Shown one piece after another: positions 33,566 through 42,194 of a stretch of 49,850 bases of DNA; the stretch's first letter is position 1; each line of letters begins with the position of its first letter. The notes under the pieces were generated by a model. That model searched no databases. It had not been told where the DNA came from and saw nothing but the letters and a program-made list of their open reading frames with translations. The DNA is from Chloroflexota bacterium (lineage in GTDB: Bacteria > Chloroflexota > Anaerolineae > Aggregatilineales > Phototrophicaceae). Where the stretch lies: assembly GCA_013388745.1 (NCBI GenBank), contig JACAER010000046.1, positions 1-49,850 on the forward strand, written 5' to 3'. Made by a program: the position numbers and the translations under genes.

Positions 33566-34765
33566 TCAGTCTCTCCGCTCGAAAATATTGACGACACACA
33601 GCGTGCCGATGCCGGCGTGGGTATCCGTCAGGCCGCGCCGGGCGTTTGCCGCCTGCCGCGCCGGATGCACCGTGCCCCACAACTGCTGCACGATTTCGAT
33701 AGCCTGCGCGATGCCGGTCGCGCCGACCGGAGCGCCGCGCCCCAACAAACCGCCGCTGGGGTTCACCGGCAGCCGCCCGCCCAGATCGAACAGGCCGCTC
33801 GCCACCGCCGCCCCGCCTTCGCCCGCCGCCACGAAGCCTAAGTCCTCTACCGCCTGAATCTCCACCCCGCTGTAGCTGTCGTACAGCTCGGCCACATCGA
33901 TTTGCGCTAGCGGGTCGCTGATGCCCAACTGCGCATAAGCCTGTTGCGCCGCCGCGCGCTTGCCGCGAAAATTCGTGATGTCGGGATAGCGATCGCCCAA
34001 CCGCATGGTATCGCTGCCGCAGCCCGTCGCCGCGAAGTATACGACAGGCCGCCGCGCGAAAACCGGACTGTGGGCGCGTGCCCAGTCTTCCGTTGCCAGC
34101 AGCAGCGCCGCCGCCCCGTCGCTCAGCAGGCTGCAATCCAGCAGCTTGTACGGTTCGGCTACCGCGCGCGAATTCAGCACCTCCTCAATCGTCAGATCCA
34201 TCGGCTTCTGCGCCAACGGGTTGTGCTGCGCGTTTTTGCGGTTGCGCACGGCCACATGCGCGCACTGCGCTTCCGTCGTGCCGTAGCGCTGCATATGCGC
34301 GCGCATCATCGCCGCGTAAAACGCTGTGTATGTGCCCCCGACCATCATCTCCCAATCAAAATCAGCCGAAAGCGCGAACAGTTGATTCGCCGTCTGCGTT
34401 GATACGCTGCGCCCGTTCAATTCCGCCCCGTACACCAGTATCGAATCACATAAACCGCTTTGCACATAGGCCCAGGCCGTGCGCAGCGCCAGCGCCCCCG
34501 TCGCCCCGCCCCCTTCCACGCGCACGTTCGGCAGCGGCGTCAGCCCCAGATGATCGTGCAGAAGCGCGCCGAGCGTCATCTGGCGGTTGAAGTGATCGCT
34601 TTCATAGCTCGTCAGCCCGTGCTGCACCGCCTTCAAATCCATCAGGCCGGCATCATGCATACACGCCAGCGCCGCCTCCAGCGCCAGATCGCGCACCGTG
34701 CAGTCTACACGATTCGCGGCAAAGGCGGTCAGCCCCACCCCGACCACCACCGGCAGGCCGCTCAT
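33566..34765 (-). CDS. SCP-x-type thiolase-like protein without the catalytic Cys and His
   Basis: The 399-residue protein is a full-length thiolase-superfamily member of the SCP-x/archaeal type (LLSDGAAALLLATED, ELYDSYSGVEIQAVEDLGF, NPSGGL...GATGIAQAIE). Where thiolases have the nucleophile (VEAACASG-like), it reads VEGGGATG, with Gly87 in place of Cys. The later GHPxGATG becomes GRGAPVGATG, with Ala345 in place of His. Normal thiolysis or Claisen condensation is therefore unlikely. Related proteins that pair with DUF35 and lack the Cys (Ltp2) are retro-aldolases acting on CoA esters. A C-C lyase role is my inference. It overlaps the gntR stop (ATGA). Confidence 0.88.
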   Translation of the reverse strand: MSGLPVVVGVGLTAFAANRVDCTVRDLALEAALACMHDAGLMDLKAVQHGLTSYESDHFNRQMTLGALLHDHLGLTPLPNVRVEGGGATGALALRTAWAYVQSGLCDSILVYGAELNGRSVSTQTANQLFALSADFDWEMMVGGTYTAFYAAMMRAHMQRYGTTEAQCAHVAVRNRKNAQHNPLAQKPMDLTIEEVLNSRAVAEPYKLLDCSLLSDGAAALLLATEDWARAHSPVFARRPVVYFAATGCGSDTMRLGDRYPDITNFRGKRAAAQQAYAQLGISDPLAQIDVAELYDSYSGVEIQAVEDLGFVAAGEGGAAVASGLFDLGGRLPVNPSGGLLGRGAPVGATGIAQAIEIVQQLWGTVHPARQAANARRGLTDTHAGIGTLCVVNIFERRD

Positions 34766-35454
34766 GAGTGTTCCCCTGTCAGGCGCAGCACCGCGCGTTG
34801 GCCCGCGTTTTCCAGATGCGCGCGCGCCGCCGCCAGCAGCGGCTCCAGTTGGCCGCTTTGCAGCGCGCTCAAAATCTCGCGGTGTTCGGCCTGCGTTTTT
34901 TGCACATCGGCATAGGTAAAGCGCGTGCCCATAATCGCGATATAGCCCTGCACATTGGCGTGCTCATACGCCTGCTGCATCCGCGCGTTCCCGCTCAACT
35001 GCACGATCTTGACATGCGCCGCCCGATCCATGTCCATATAGTCGATAAGCTGTTCCAGCCAATCGGCCTCGCTGGCAAAATAGCCGTCCATCGTGATAAA
35101 CAGGGCCATGATTTCCTGCCGCAGCGCGCTATTGTGCGGCGCGAAGGTGTGGCGCAGCGCCTGCGCCTCTAACGCGATACGCAGTTCAAAACACTCCCGA
35201 ATATCGACTTCGCGAAACTGCGTGACATACGTGCCGCGCCGCGGATGAATCTCCACCAGCCCCTCGTTTTGCAGCCGCGCCAGCGCCATTTTCAGCGGCG
35301 TGCGGCTGACCGCCAGTTCACTTTCCAGTTTATTCAGGTTCAACTGCTGGTTAGGCACCAGATGTCCGTGCAAAATCTGTTTGCGCAGCACATCGTACAC
35401 CACATCGGCCACGCTGGGGAGTTGAATGGGGTATAAAGTACTAATTTTCGACAT
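34762..35454 (-). CDS. GntR-family regulator, FadR/FCD subgroup
   Basis: The 230-residue protein has an N-terminal winged helix (VADVVYDVLRKQILHGHLVP, then SRTPLKMALARLQNEGLVEI and the wing RRGTYV) and a helical FCD effector domain. The FCD metal-binding acidic/His residues are partly visible (DMDRAAHVKIVQLSGN and EHREILSAL). These regulators usually respond to small carboxylates or sugar acids and repress their own operon. It is the first gene of the minus-strand cluster. A perfect 16-bp palindrome 18 bp before its start is the obvious operator candidate. Confidence 0.93.
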   Translation of the reverse strand: MSKISTLYPIQLPSVADVVYDVLRKQILHGHLVPNQQLNLNKLESELAVSRTPLKMALARLQNEGLVEIHPRRGTYVTQFREVDIRECFELRIALEAQALRHTFAPHNSALRQEIMALFITMDGYFASEADWLEQLIDYMDMDRAAHVKIVQLSGNARMQQAYEHANVQGYIAIMGTRFTYADVQKTQAEHREILSALQSGQLEPLLAAARAHLENAGQRAVLRLTGEHS

Positions 35455-35471
35455 AAAAATACAATCTGTAC

Positions 35472-35487
35472 ATCTGAAATTTCAGAT
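35472..35487. promoter_or_regulatory. operator candidate for the GntR regulator
   Basis: ATCTGAAATTTCAGAT is a perfect 16-bp palindrome between the divergent gntR and 2TM genes, 18 bp upstream of the gntR ATG. Position and symmetry suit autorepression by a dimeric GntR protein. It does not match the FadR consensus. Confidence 0.65.
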
Positions 35488-35594
35488 ACACAGCCAGTTT
35501 AGCGCGCCGGCACAGGCTTGTCAAAAACTCCTGCCCCAGCAACTTTTGCCCACACGTCCACGTAATCAGAAAAAACACGCACACGGAGACGGTC

Positions 35595-35972
35595 ATGAGC
35601 AGCAAAACCTACCAAGAAGAAATCCGCAAGCGCATCCAACGCCAATACGACAACCGCACTGAATTCGCCAGCCATCTCATCGCCTTTCTGGGCACGGCGG
35701 CGGTTTTGTGGGGCGTCTTGCAGCCGCAGTATGGTTGGGCGACTCTTTCCGCCATCATCATGGGCGGCTGGTTGATCGGGTTGCTCATTCATGCCACGAT
35801 TTACGGCATGAAAGAAGCGCAGGAACGCGCCATCGAGCGCGAAATCGAACGCGAACGCGCCTGGCGCAGCCAGTATCCCGAACTCAAGCAAAAGCGCGGG
35901 CGGCTTCAGCTTTCAGAAGACGGCGAAATCCTCGACATCGTCGACGACCAACCCTACGCCCAAAAACGCTGA
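35595..35972 (+). CDS. 2TM-domain membrane protein
   Basis: The 125-residue protein begins with a basic amphipathic stretch (EEIRKRIQRQYDNRTEF), then two hydrophobic helices (HLIAFLGTAAVLWGVL and LSAIIMGGWLIGLLIHATIY), then a long charged helix rich in Glu/Arg (RAIEREIERERAW). This is the layout of the small 2TM-domain family, often found alone or next to histidine-kinase-like proteins. Its role is unknown. GGAGACGGTC precedes the ATG. Confidence 0.8.
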   Translation: MSSKTYQEEIRKRIQRQYDNRTEFASHLIAFLGTAAVLWGVLQPQYGWATLSAIIMGGWLIGLLIHATIYGMKEAQERAIEREIERERAWRSQYPELKQKRGRLQLSEDGEILDIVDDQPYAQKR

Positions 35973-35998
35973 AGCCGGGTCTCGAATGTTTTTGTAGC

Positions 35999-36018
35999 GG
36001 ACGATGCCTGCATCGTCC
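35999..36018. repeat. 9-bp palindrome with 2-nt loop
   Basis: GGACGATGC (35999-36007) and GCATCGTCC (36010-36018) pair perfectly, 26 bp after the 2TM gene. Its flanks (TGTAGC...CTGCGA) echo the GTAGGG-type palindromes elsewhere. Confidence 0.65.
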
Positions 36019-36140
36019 CTGCGACCGTCAACCACCTTGCTGGACTTGTTTCGAAGCCCTACTTTAGGCGATTATAAACTCGGCGGGCAAACCCTTATGT
36101 GTTTCTCGCCAATGCGCTTTCATAGATTGGAGGAAACTGT

Positions 36141-36620
36141 ATGCAAGCGCTCAGGCAGTGGCTGGGTAGTATCAAACGTTCCTGGTATCCCAATAACCGT
36201 CCCGGCCCGTTCGCGCAGGCGATCAACCGCCTTTACGCCTTCATCGCTTCGTCTGGCATCGCCCCCAACTACTTCGTGACCCTCGAAGTCGTCGGGCGCA
36301 AGTCCGGGCGCATTTTCGCCCTGCCAGTGGTTATCGCGCTGGTCGATCAGCAGCGGTATCTGGTGTCGATGCTTGGCGACGACGCCCAGTGGGTGCAAAA
36401 TGTGCGCGCGGCCAACGGCAAAGCCTACATTCGCAGCGGCGCACGCCGCGAAGTGCGGCTGGAAGAAGTGCCCGTCGAGCAGCGCGCGCCAATTCTGAAA
36501 GCCTATCTTAAACGCGCACCCGGAGCGCGACCGCACGTCAGTGTGAACAAAGACGCCCCGATGGCCGAGTTTGTCGCCGTGCAGGCCGCCTATCCCTGCT
36601 TCCGCATCGTTACCCTATAG
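36141..36620 (+). CDS. DDN-family (deazaflavin/F420-type) nitroreductase-like protein
   Basis: The 159-residue protein matches the split-barrel family of mycobacterial Ddn and relatives: an N-terminal basic helix, then VTLEVVGRKSGRIFALPVVI, YLVSMLGDDAQWVQNVRAA and the C-terminal AYPCFRIV. In actinobacteria and some Chloroflexota these use coenzyme F420H2 to reduce quinones and similar compounds. F420 use here is inferred from family membership; no F420 biosynthesis gene is visible. GGAGG lies eight bases before the ATG. Confidence 0.87.
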   Translation: MQALRQWLGSIKRSWYPNNRPGPFAQAINRLYAFIASSGIAPNYFVTLEVVGRKSGRIFALPVVIALVDQQRYLVSMLGDDAQWVQNVRAANGKAYIRSGARREVRLEEVPVEQRAPILKAYLKRAPGARPHVSVNKDAPMAEFVAVQAAYPCFRIVTL

Positions 36621-36631
36621 CCGATAGCGTA

Positions 36632-36659
36632 GGGGGCAAAGTCATGGACTCGCCCCCTG
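36632..36659. repeat. imperfect palindrome between convergent genes
   Basis: AGGGGGCAAAGTC and GACTCGCCCCCT (36632-36644 and 36648-36659) form an imperfect stem between the DDN-family gene and the end of the formate dehydrogenase gene. It is another member of the GGGG-CGA palindrome family. Confidence 0.55.
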
Positions 36660-36682
36660 CACACCAACCACCACAAACCCCC

Positions 36683-38836
36683 TTAATGCACGTACTTCGT
36701 CGGCTCTTTGATCGCCCCCTGCTCATCCAGCGCCGCGGCGTCGGCCTGCGGCCCTGCCGCTTTGCGCAGCTTAACGGCCGCCATCTTGAAATCGGGGATT
36801 TTGGCGCGCGGGTCGATCTTGTCCAGCGTCAGCAAATTGGCCGCCGCCTCGACAAAATGGAAGGGCAAAAACACCGTGCCCTGCGGCGATCGCCCCGTCA
36901 CCATCACCCGGCACACCACGCTGCCCCGCCGTGAAGTCACTTCTACCCAATCACCCGATACCAGTTGTAAGCCCTGCGCGTCCTCTGGATGCATTTCCAG
37001 AATCGGCACCGGGAACGCTTCCTCCAGCTTGGAACGCCGCGTCATCGTGCCGCCGTGCCAGTGGAACAGCACGCGCCCCGTCGTCAGATGATACGGGTAT
37101 GCCTCGTCGGTCAATTCGCTTTCCGTCCCATAGTCCAGCGCCCAGAATTTGCCCCTGCCGCGCGGGAATTCGTCGGCGAACAAATAGGGCGTGCCGGGAT
37201 GATCGAGGCTGGGGCACGGCCAATGCACGCCACCTTCGCGTTCCAGCCGTTCATAAGTAATGCCGTAAAAATCGGGCGTCAGCGCGCGCATTTCTTCCCA
37301 GATAGCCTGCGCGTCGCCGTAATCAAAGCCGGCGCTGCTCGTCACGCCCGCTGCCTCTTCCATGCGCCGCGCCAGATCGCACACAATCTCCCAATCGGCG
37401 CGCGCCGCCCCTACCGTGGGCAGCGCCCGCCGCACCCGCTGCACACGGCGGTCACTGTTGGTGAACGTGCCCTCTTTTTCCGCGAAGCTGGCCGACGGCA
37501 GAATCACATGCGCCAGTTCGCTGGTTTCGTTCATAAAAATGTCGATGCACAGCACAAAATCGAGCGCTTCCATCGCGTGCCGCGCGTGCGTCAGATTCGG
37601 CTCGCTCATCAGCGGGTTTTCGCCCATCACCACCATCGCGCGGATCGCGCCTGTCAGCGCCCCGTCCACCATTTCCGTCACCGTCAGCCCCGGTTCCGGC
37701 GGCAGCGTCGTCTTCCACGCCTGCTCGAACTTCCCGCGTATCGCCGCCTGATCAACACGCTGATACGCCGTGTAGACGTTGGGCAGCCCGCCGCTGTCAG
37801 AACAGCCCTGCACGTTGTTCTGTCCACGCAGCGGGTTCAGCCCGGTGCCCGGCTTGCCCACATGCCCGGTCATCAGCGCCAGATTCGTCAGCGCCAGCGC
37901 GTTATCCGTGCCGTGCGTGCTCTGGCTGATGCCCATACCCCAATAAATCGCCGCGCGCCCGGCCTGCGCGTACAGCCGCGCCGCCGCGCGAATATCCGCC
38001 GCCGGCACCCCGCTCACGCTTTCCGCCCATTCCGGCGTGAAGCCCTCCAGCGTTTCAACATAATGCTCGAATTCTTCGGTGCGTGCGGCGATAAACTCGC
38101 GGTTGTACAGCCCTTCCCTGACGATCACATGCGCCATCGCCTGGAACACCGCCACGTCCGTGCCCGGCTTCTGCCGCAGCCACAGCGTCGCGAAATCCGT
38201 CATTTCGATCTGGCGCGGGTCGATCACGATCAGTTTCGCCCCGTTCTGGCGCACCGCTTTTTTCAAAAACAGGCTGATGACCGGATGCGTTTCAGTGGTG
38301 TTGCTCCCCGTGACAATAAACGTCTCCAGGTGTTCCATTTCGGCGATGCTGTTGCTCATCGCGCTGCTGCCGATCGCCAATTGCAGGCCGGTCACGCTGC
38401 CAGCATGACACAGCCGCGCGCAGTGATCGACGTTGTTGGTCTTCAGCACCGCGCGCACCCATTTCTGGAAAACGTAGTTGTCTTCGTTGGTCGCTTTGGC
38501 GCAGGCATATGTCGCGATACTGTCGCCGCCGCTTTCGCGCACAATCTGCGTCAGCTTTTCGCTCACCAGCGTCAGCGCTTCGTCCCATGTCGCCTCGCGG
38601 AACTGGCCCGGCCCCCCGTCGCGAATCAGCGGCGCTTTCAGCCGTCCCGGATGCGTCGTGAAATCCGTGCCGAAGCGTCCCTTAACGCACAAATTGCCAT
38701 AATTCGGCGCGGCATCGAACGGCGCAGACACGCGGTAAATCATGTCGTTCTTGATATGCAAATTCATCTGACAGCCTACGCCGCAGTAGGGGCAGGTCGT
38801 GCGCACGACGTGATCGGGGTTCAGGCGGGCGTTCAT
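36683..38836 (-). CDS. fdhA: formate dehydrogenase catalytic subunit (Mo-bisMGD, Cys type)
   Basis: The 717-residue protein begins with a [4Fe-4S] site (Cys15, Cys18, Cys22, Cys50 in TTCPYCGVGCQ...NLCVKG). The active-site motif VDHCARLCHAGS has Cys143-His144, where FdhF-type enzymes carry selenocysteine-His; this is the cysteine version. Further typical segments are FIVTGSNTTETHP, GMGISQSTHGTDN and the C-terminal domain with HWHGGTMTRRS. It oxidises formate to CO2 or the reverse at the molybdopterin. The N-terminal ferredoxin domain of NAD-linked long FDHs is absent and appears as a separate gene on the other strand (40645). It is divergent from the NuoEF-like gene over a 114-bp promoter gap. 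Confidence 0.95.
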   Translation of the reverse strand: MNARLNPDHVVRTTCPYCGVGCQMNLHIKNDMIYRVSAPFDAAPNYGNLCVKGRFGTDFTTHPGRLKAPLIRDGGPGQFREATWDEALTLVSEKLTQIVRESGGDSIATYACAKATNEDNYVFQKWVRAVLKTNNVDHCARLCHAGSVTGLQLAIGSSAMSNSIAEMEHLETFIVTGSNTTETHPVISLFLKKAVRQNGAKLIVIDPRQIEMTDFATLWLRQKPGTDVAVFQAMAHVIVREGLYNREFIAARTEEFEHYVETLEGFTPEWAESVSGVPAADIRAAARLYAQAGRAAIYWGMGISQSTHGTDNALALTNLALMTGHVGKPGTGLNPLRGQNNVQGCSDSGGLPNVYTAYQRVDQAAIRGKFEQAWKTTLPPEPGLTVTEMVDGALTGAIRAMVVMGENPLMSEPNLTHARHAMEALDFVLCIDIFMNETSELAHVILPSASFAEKEGTFTNSDRRVQRVRRALPTVGAARADWEIVCDLARRMEEAAGVTSSAGFDYGDAQAIWEEMRALTPDFYGITYERLEREGGVHWPCPSLDHPGTPYLFADEFPRGRGKFWALDYGTESELTDEAYPYHLTTGRVLFHWHGGTMTRRSKLEEAFPVPILEMHPEDAQGLQLVSGDWVEVTSRRGSVVCRVMVTGRSPQGTVFLPFHFVEAAANLLTLDKIDPRAKIPDFKMAAVKLRKAAGPQADAAALDEQGAIKEPTKYVH

Positions 38837-38859
38837 AGGGGTGCAGCTCCAAAACTACT

Positions 38860-38889
38860 TTAAAACCACGCGCAATTTATGGCTATAAT
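38860..38889 (+). promoter_or_regulatory. promoter candidate for the nuoEF-fdhD-moeA operon
   Basis: TATAAT at 38884-38889 is a consensus -10 element; TTTAAA at 38860-38865 is a 4/6 -35 with an 18-bp spacer. It lies 62 bp before the start at 38951, in the divergent gap with fdhA. Confidence 0.5.
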
Positions 38890-38950
38890 AGCATAAAGCG
38901 CACTTCTGCGGCTTTTTGAGAATTTTGGCGCAATCAGCGGTTGGGAAATT

Positions 38951-40648
38951 ATGACTTCTTTAGAAGATTTGCTTGTGCCGTATCGCGGGCGCGCCCGTGA
39001 CGCGCTGCTGCCCCTGCTGTGGGATATACAGACCGCCTTCGGCCACATCGATCATGACGCCGTGCAGTCCATCTCGCATACCCTGCGCGTGCCCGCCGCC
39101 GAAATCTACGGCGTCATCCACTTTTATGCCCTGTTCCACCACCAGCCCACCGGACACACGACCGTCTATGTCTGCGACAGCCCCTCATGCGGCATCGCGG
39201 GCGCTGACCGCGTGATCGCAGCCCTATCTGCGCGGCTGGGCGTGCCGCCGGGCACACTCACCCCCGACGGCCAATTCTTAGTGCTGCACAGCCCGTGTCT
39301 GGGGTTGTGCGAACATGCCCCCGCCGCTCTTATCGCCCGGCGCGGCGCCGGCGAATTCGCTTATGCCCCAGTCGATGACATCGACTGTTTGCTGGTAGAA
39401 TGCGCGCAAACCCGCCAAACCATCACCAGCGGCGAAGGCGTTATGCTGACGCGCCAGCCCCAACAGCCCGCGCAAACCCTGCCGGAATACGGCGACTACG
39501 CGGCGCTGCGGCGCGCCCTGGCCGAGATGTCGCCGCACCGCGTGATCGCCGAAGTCGATGCGGCAGGCTTGATCGGGCGCGGCGGCGCCGCCTTCCCCAC
39601 CGGCACCAAATGGAAACTGACGCACGCGGCGCCAGCGCAGCCGCACTACCTGGTATGCAACGCTGACGAAAGCGAACCCGGCACCTTCAAAGACCGCCTG
39701 CTGATGGAAAGCCAGCCCCACCTGCTGCTCGAAGGCATGGCGCTGGCCGCCTATGCCATCGGCGCCAGCAAAGGCTTTCTGTTCATTCGCGGCGAATACC
39801 CGGAGGCCGCCCGCCATCTGCAAGCCGCCATTGACGCGGCCGCCGCCGCGGGCTTTTTGGGCGCGCGCATTTTCGATACTGATTTTTCGTTCGACATCGA
39901 ACTGCGGCGCGGCGCAGGCGCCTATATCTGCGGCGAAGAAACCGCCCTGTTCGAGGCCATCGAAGGCAAACGCGGCTTTCCGCGCGTCAAACCCCCTTAT
40001 CCCACCACACACGGTCTGTTCGGCAAGCCCACGTCCGTCAACAATGTCGAAACGCTGTGCGCCATCCCGCTGATTGTGGCGCACGGCTCGGCATGGTTTC
40101 GCCAGTGGGGCACGGCCAGCAGCGCCGGCACCAAACTGGTCTCGGTCAGCGGCCATGTCCGCCGCCCCGGTGTCTACGAGATCGCGCCCGGATTGACGCT
40201 GCGCCAGTTTTTGCACGACTACTGCGGCGGCCTCGTCGGCCCACTGCGCGCAGTGCTGATGGGCGGCGCGGCGGGCACATTTTTGACGCCCGAAGAAATC
40301 GACGTGCCGCTGACCTTCGAGCATCTGCGCGCCATCGGCAGCACTTTCGGGTCGGGCGCGATCATGGTCTTTAACGACACAACCGATTTGCGCGATGTGC
40401 TGCGGCGGCTGGCGCGTTTTTTCCAGCACGAAAGCTGCGGCAAGTGCTTCCCCTGTCAGTTGGGCACCCAGCGCCAGCTTGAAGTTCTGGAGCGCCTGGA
40501 GCAGCCTCTGCCCGGCGACCCCCAACGCCTGCGCGATATCGGCCTGACCATGACCGAAGCCTCGTTGTGCGGGCTGGGGCAGACCGCCGCTTCCGCCGTG
40601 CTCAGCGCCATGCAGCGCTGGCCCGAATTGTTCGGAGAAACCAAATGA
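38951..40648 (+). CDS. fused NuoE-NuoF diaphorase subunit of NAD-linked formate dehydrogenase
   Basis: The 565-residue protein joins two normally separate subunits. Residues 1-150 are NuoE-like, with the [2Fe-2S] ligands Cys75, Cys80, Cys116 and Cys120. Residues 180-565 are NuoF-like: the NAD/FMN loops [10 protein letters not shown] (209-218) and [13 protein letters not shown] (321-333), then the [4Fe-4S] ligands Cys496, Cys499, Cys502 and Cys540. It passes electrons between the iron-sulfur chain of the formate dehydrogenase and NAD. No start other than ATG 38951 fits. It overlaps the ferredoxin subunit gene (ATGA). A NuoE-NuoF fusion is a known but less common form. Confidence 0.95.
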   Translation: MTSLEDLLVPYRGRARDALLPLLWDIQTAFGHIDHDAVQSISHTLRVPAAEIYGVIHFYALFHHQPTGHTTVYVCDSPSCGIAGADRVIAALSARLGVPPGTLTPDGQFLVLHSPCLGLCEHAPAALIARRGAGEFAYAPVDDIDCLLVECAQTRQTITSGEGVMLTRQPQQPAQTLPEYGDYAALRRALAEMSPHRVIAEVDAAGLIGRGGAAFPTGTKWKLTHAAPAQPHYLVCNADESEPGTFKDRLLMESQPHLLLEGMALAAYAIGASKGFLFIRGEYPEAARHLQAAIDAAAAAGFLGARIFDTDFSFDIELRRGAGAYICGEETALFEAIEGKRGFPRVKPPYPTTHGLFGKPTSVNNVETLCAIPLIVAHGSAWFRQWGTASSAGTKLVSVSGHVRRPGVYEIAPGLTLRQFLHDYCGGLVGPLRAVLMGGAAGTFLTPEEIDVPLTFEHLRAIGSTFGSGAIMVFNDTTDLRDVLRRLARFFQHESCGKCFPCQLGTQRQLEVLERLEQPLPGDPQRLRDIGLTMTEASLCGLGQTAASAVLSAMQRWPELFGETK

Positions 40649-41367
40649 GCGCCAACCCCAACCATACTGTCAGTCTGACCATCGACGACCAGCCGGTCAC
40701 TGTCCCGGCGGGCACAACGCTGCTCGAAGCGGCCCACACACTCGGCGTGGACATCCCCCTCATCTGTTACCACGACGCCACCACTGCCAACGGTCTGTGC
40801 CGTGTCTGCGTAGTCGATGTCAACAAAGGACGTTTGCTCCAACCCGCCTGCATCGCCCACTGCCAGCACAACACCGTCGTGGAAACCAGTAACGAGCGCG
40901 TCGAACGCAGCCGGCGCACAATTCTGGAAATGCTCAGCTCTGCGGTCGATCTGCGCCAGGCGCCAGAAATTCAAGCCCTGCTGGACACCTGCAACGCAGA
41001 CCGTGAGCGCTTCCCCGCCGCCGCGCGCCGCGAACATGCCCTGATCGACGACAACCCGTTTTACGTGCGCGATTACAGCCAGTGTGTGCTCTGCTGGCGC
41101 TGTGTGCAGGTCTGCGCCGAAGACGCGCAGTACACCTTCGCGCTCACCCTGGGCCAACGCGGCTTCCACACCCACGTCACCACGCTGTTCGAAATACCCA
41201 TGACCGAATCGCCCTGTGTGTTTTGCGGCCAGTGTATCGGCGTTTGCCCGACAGGCGCGCTCAAGCCCAAAATCGAATTCGGCCTGGAAAACGGCCTCTC
41301 GCCAGAAGAAATCCGCCGCAGCACCCGCCGCCCACGCAAACGTCAGCCCCAAGACGAGGAAGCTTAG
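40645..41367 (+). CDS. ferredoxin-type iron-sulfur subunit of formate dehydrogenase (NuoG/HoxU N-terminal-like)
   Basis: ATG 40645 overlaps the preceding stop; the open frame upstream is noise. The 240-residue protein has an N-terminal [2Fe-2S] domain (Cys41, Cys52, Cys55, Cys69), then two [4Fe-4S] ferredoxin sites: Cys147, Cys150, Cys153, Cys157 and Cys191, Cys194, Cys197, Cys201. The His-Cys3 cluster usual between them in NuoG-type proteins is not recognisable; only a lone Cys116 remains in the linker. It would bridge electrons between FdhA and the NuoEF-like subunit. It ends two bases before fdhD. Confidence 0.93.
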   Translation: MSANPNHTVSLTIDDQPVTVPAGTTLLEAAHTLGVDIPLICYHDATTANGLCRVCVVDVNKGRLLQPACIAHCQHNTVVETSNERVERSRRTILEMLSSAVDLRQAPEIQALLDTCNADRERFPAAARREHALIDDNPFYVRDYSQCVLCWRCVQVCAEDAQYTFALTLGQRGFHTHVTTLFEIPMTESPCVFCGQCIGVCPTGALKPKIEFGLENGLSPEEIRRSTRRPRKRQPQDEEA

Positions 41368-41369
41368 CC

Positions 41370-42191
41370 ATGTCGCTTTCCCTATCGCCCGCGCACACGC
41401 TGCCCGGCGCGCTCCCCTTTACCTGCTGGACGGTTCACGCCGATCACACCGAACTGAGCCACACGGGCGTGATCGCCGAAACACTCGTCAGCATCTACCT
41501 CAACGGCCAGGAATTGGCGACCGTCATGTGCAGCCCGCTGGACGAAGAAGCGCTCGCACTGGGTTTCCTCTTCAACGAAGGCGTGATTTCATCCTTCGAC
41601 GAGGTCGGGCTGGTGCAGGCCAACCTCCCCCGCACCACCATCGATGTGCTGCTGAAGCGCGCGCACGTCAACCCCCCGCGCCGCCTGATTCTCACCTCAG
41701 GCTGCGGCGGCGGCGTCACCCTCCAACACCTGACCGCATCGTATCCCGCGCTCGACAGCGCTTATCAGACCACGCCGCAGGTGATTTTCCAGCGCATGAA
41801 GGATTTGCAGGGCGCGGCTGTCCTCTACCAGCACGTGCGCGGCGTGCATACCGCCGTGCTCGGCGACGACAGCCGCCTGCTGGTCAGCGCCGAAGACATC
41901 GGACGCCACAATGCCGTCGATAAAGTGGCGGGCAAAGCGCTGCAACAGGGCATTCCCACCCGCGACCGCCTCCTGCTCACCAGCGGGCGCATCAGTTCGG
42001 AAATGTTGGCCAAAGCGCGCCGGCTGGGCGTGCCCATTGTCGCCAGCCGCACCTCGCCAACCAGCATTTCGCTGCAACTGGCGCACGCCTGGAACATCTG
42101 CGTCGTCGGCTATGTGCGACAGGGCACGCTGCGCGTCTATACCCATCCACAGCGTCTGGGTCTGCCGCCAGTCGCCCCCCAAGAAGGATGA
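41370..42191 (+). CDS. fdhD: formate dehydrogenase sulfurtransferase FdhD
   Basis: The 273-residue protein has the FdhD features LATVMCSPLDEEALALGFLF, the cysteine loop LTSGCGGG (Cys112), and SAEDIGRHNAVDKVAGKAL, then LLLTSGRISSEMLAKA. FdhD carries sulfur from a cysteine desulfurase to the molybdenum cofactor, which formate dehydrogenase needs. The loop has one cysteine where Escherichia coli has two; the retained one is the essential type. GAGGA lies ten bases before ATG 41370. It sits between the enzyme subunits and moeA, consistent with cofactor maturation for the neighbouring FDH. Confidence 0.95.
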   Translation: MSLSLSPAHTLPGALPFTCWTVHADHTELSHTGVIAETLVSIYLNGQELATVMCSPLDEEALALGFLFNEGVISSFDEVGLVQANLPRTTIDVLLKRAHVNPPRRLILTSGCGGGVTLQHLTASYPALDSAYQTTPQVIFQRMKDLQGAAVLYQHVRGVHTAVLGDDSRLLVSAEDIGRHNAVDKVAGKALQQGIPTRDRLLLTSGRISSEMLAKARRLGVPIVASRTSPTSISLQLAHAWNICVVGYVRQGTLRVYTHPQRLGLPPVAPQEG

Positions 42192-42194
42192 CCG

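Noticed and set aside
36989..38863. 624-codon frame antisense to formate dehydrogenase
   Set aside because: It is very Arg/His/Gln-rich, with no recognisable motif, opposite a conserved enzyme gene.
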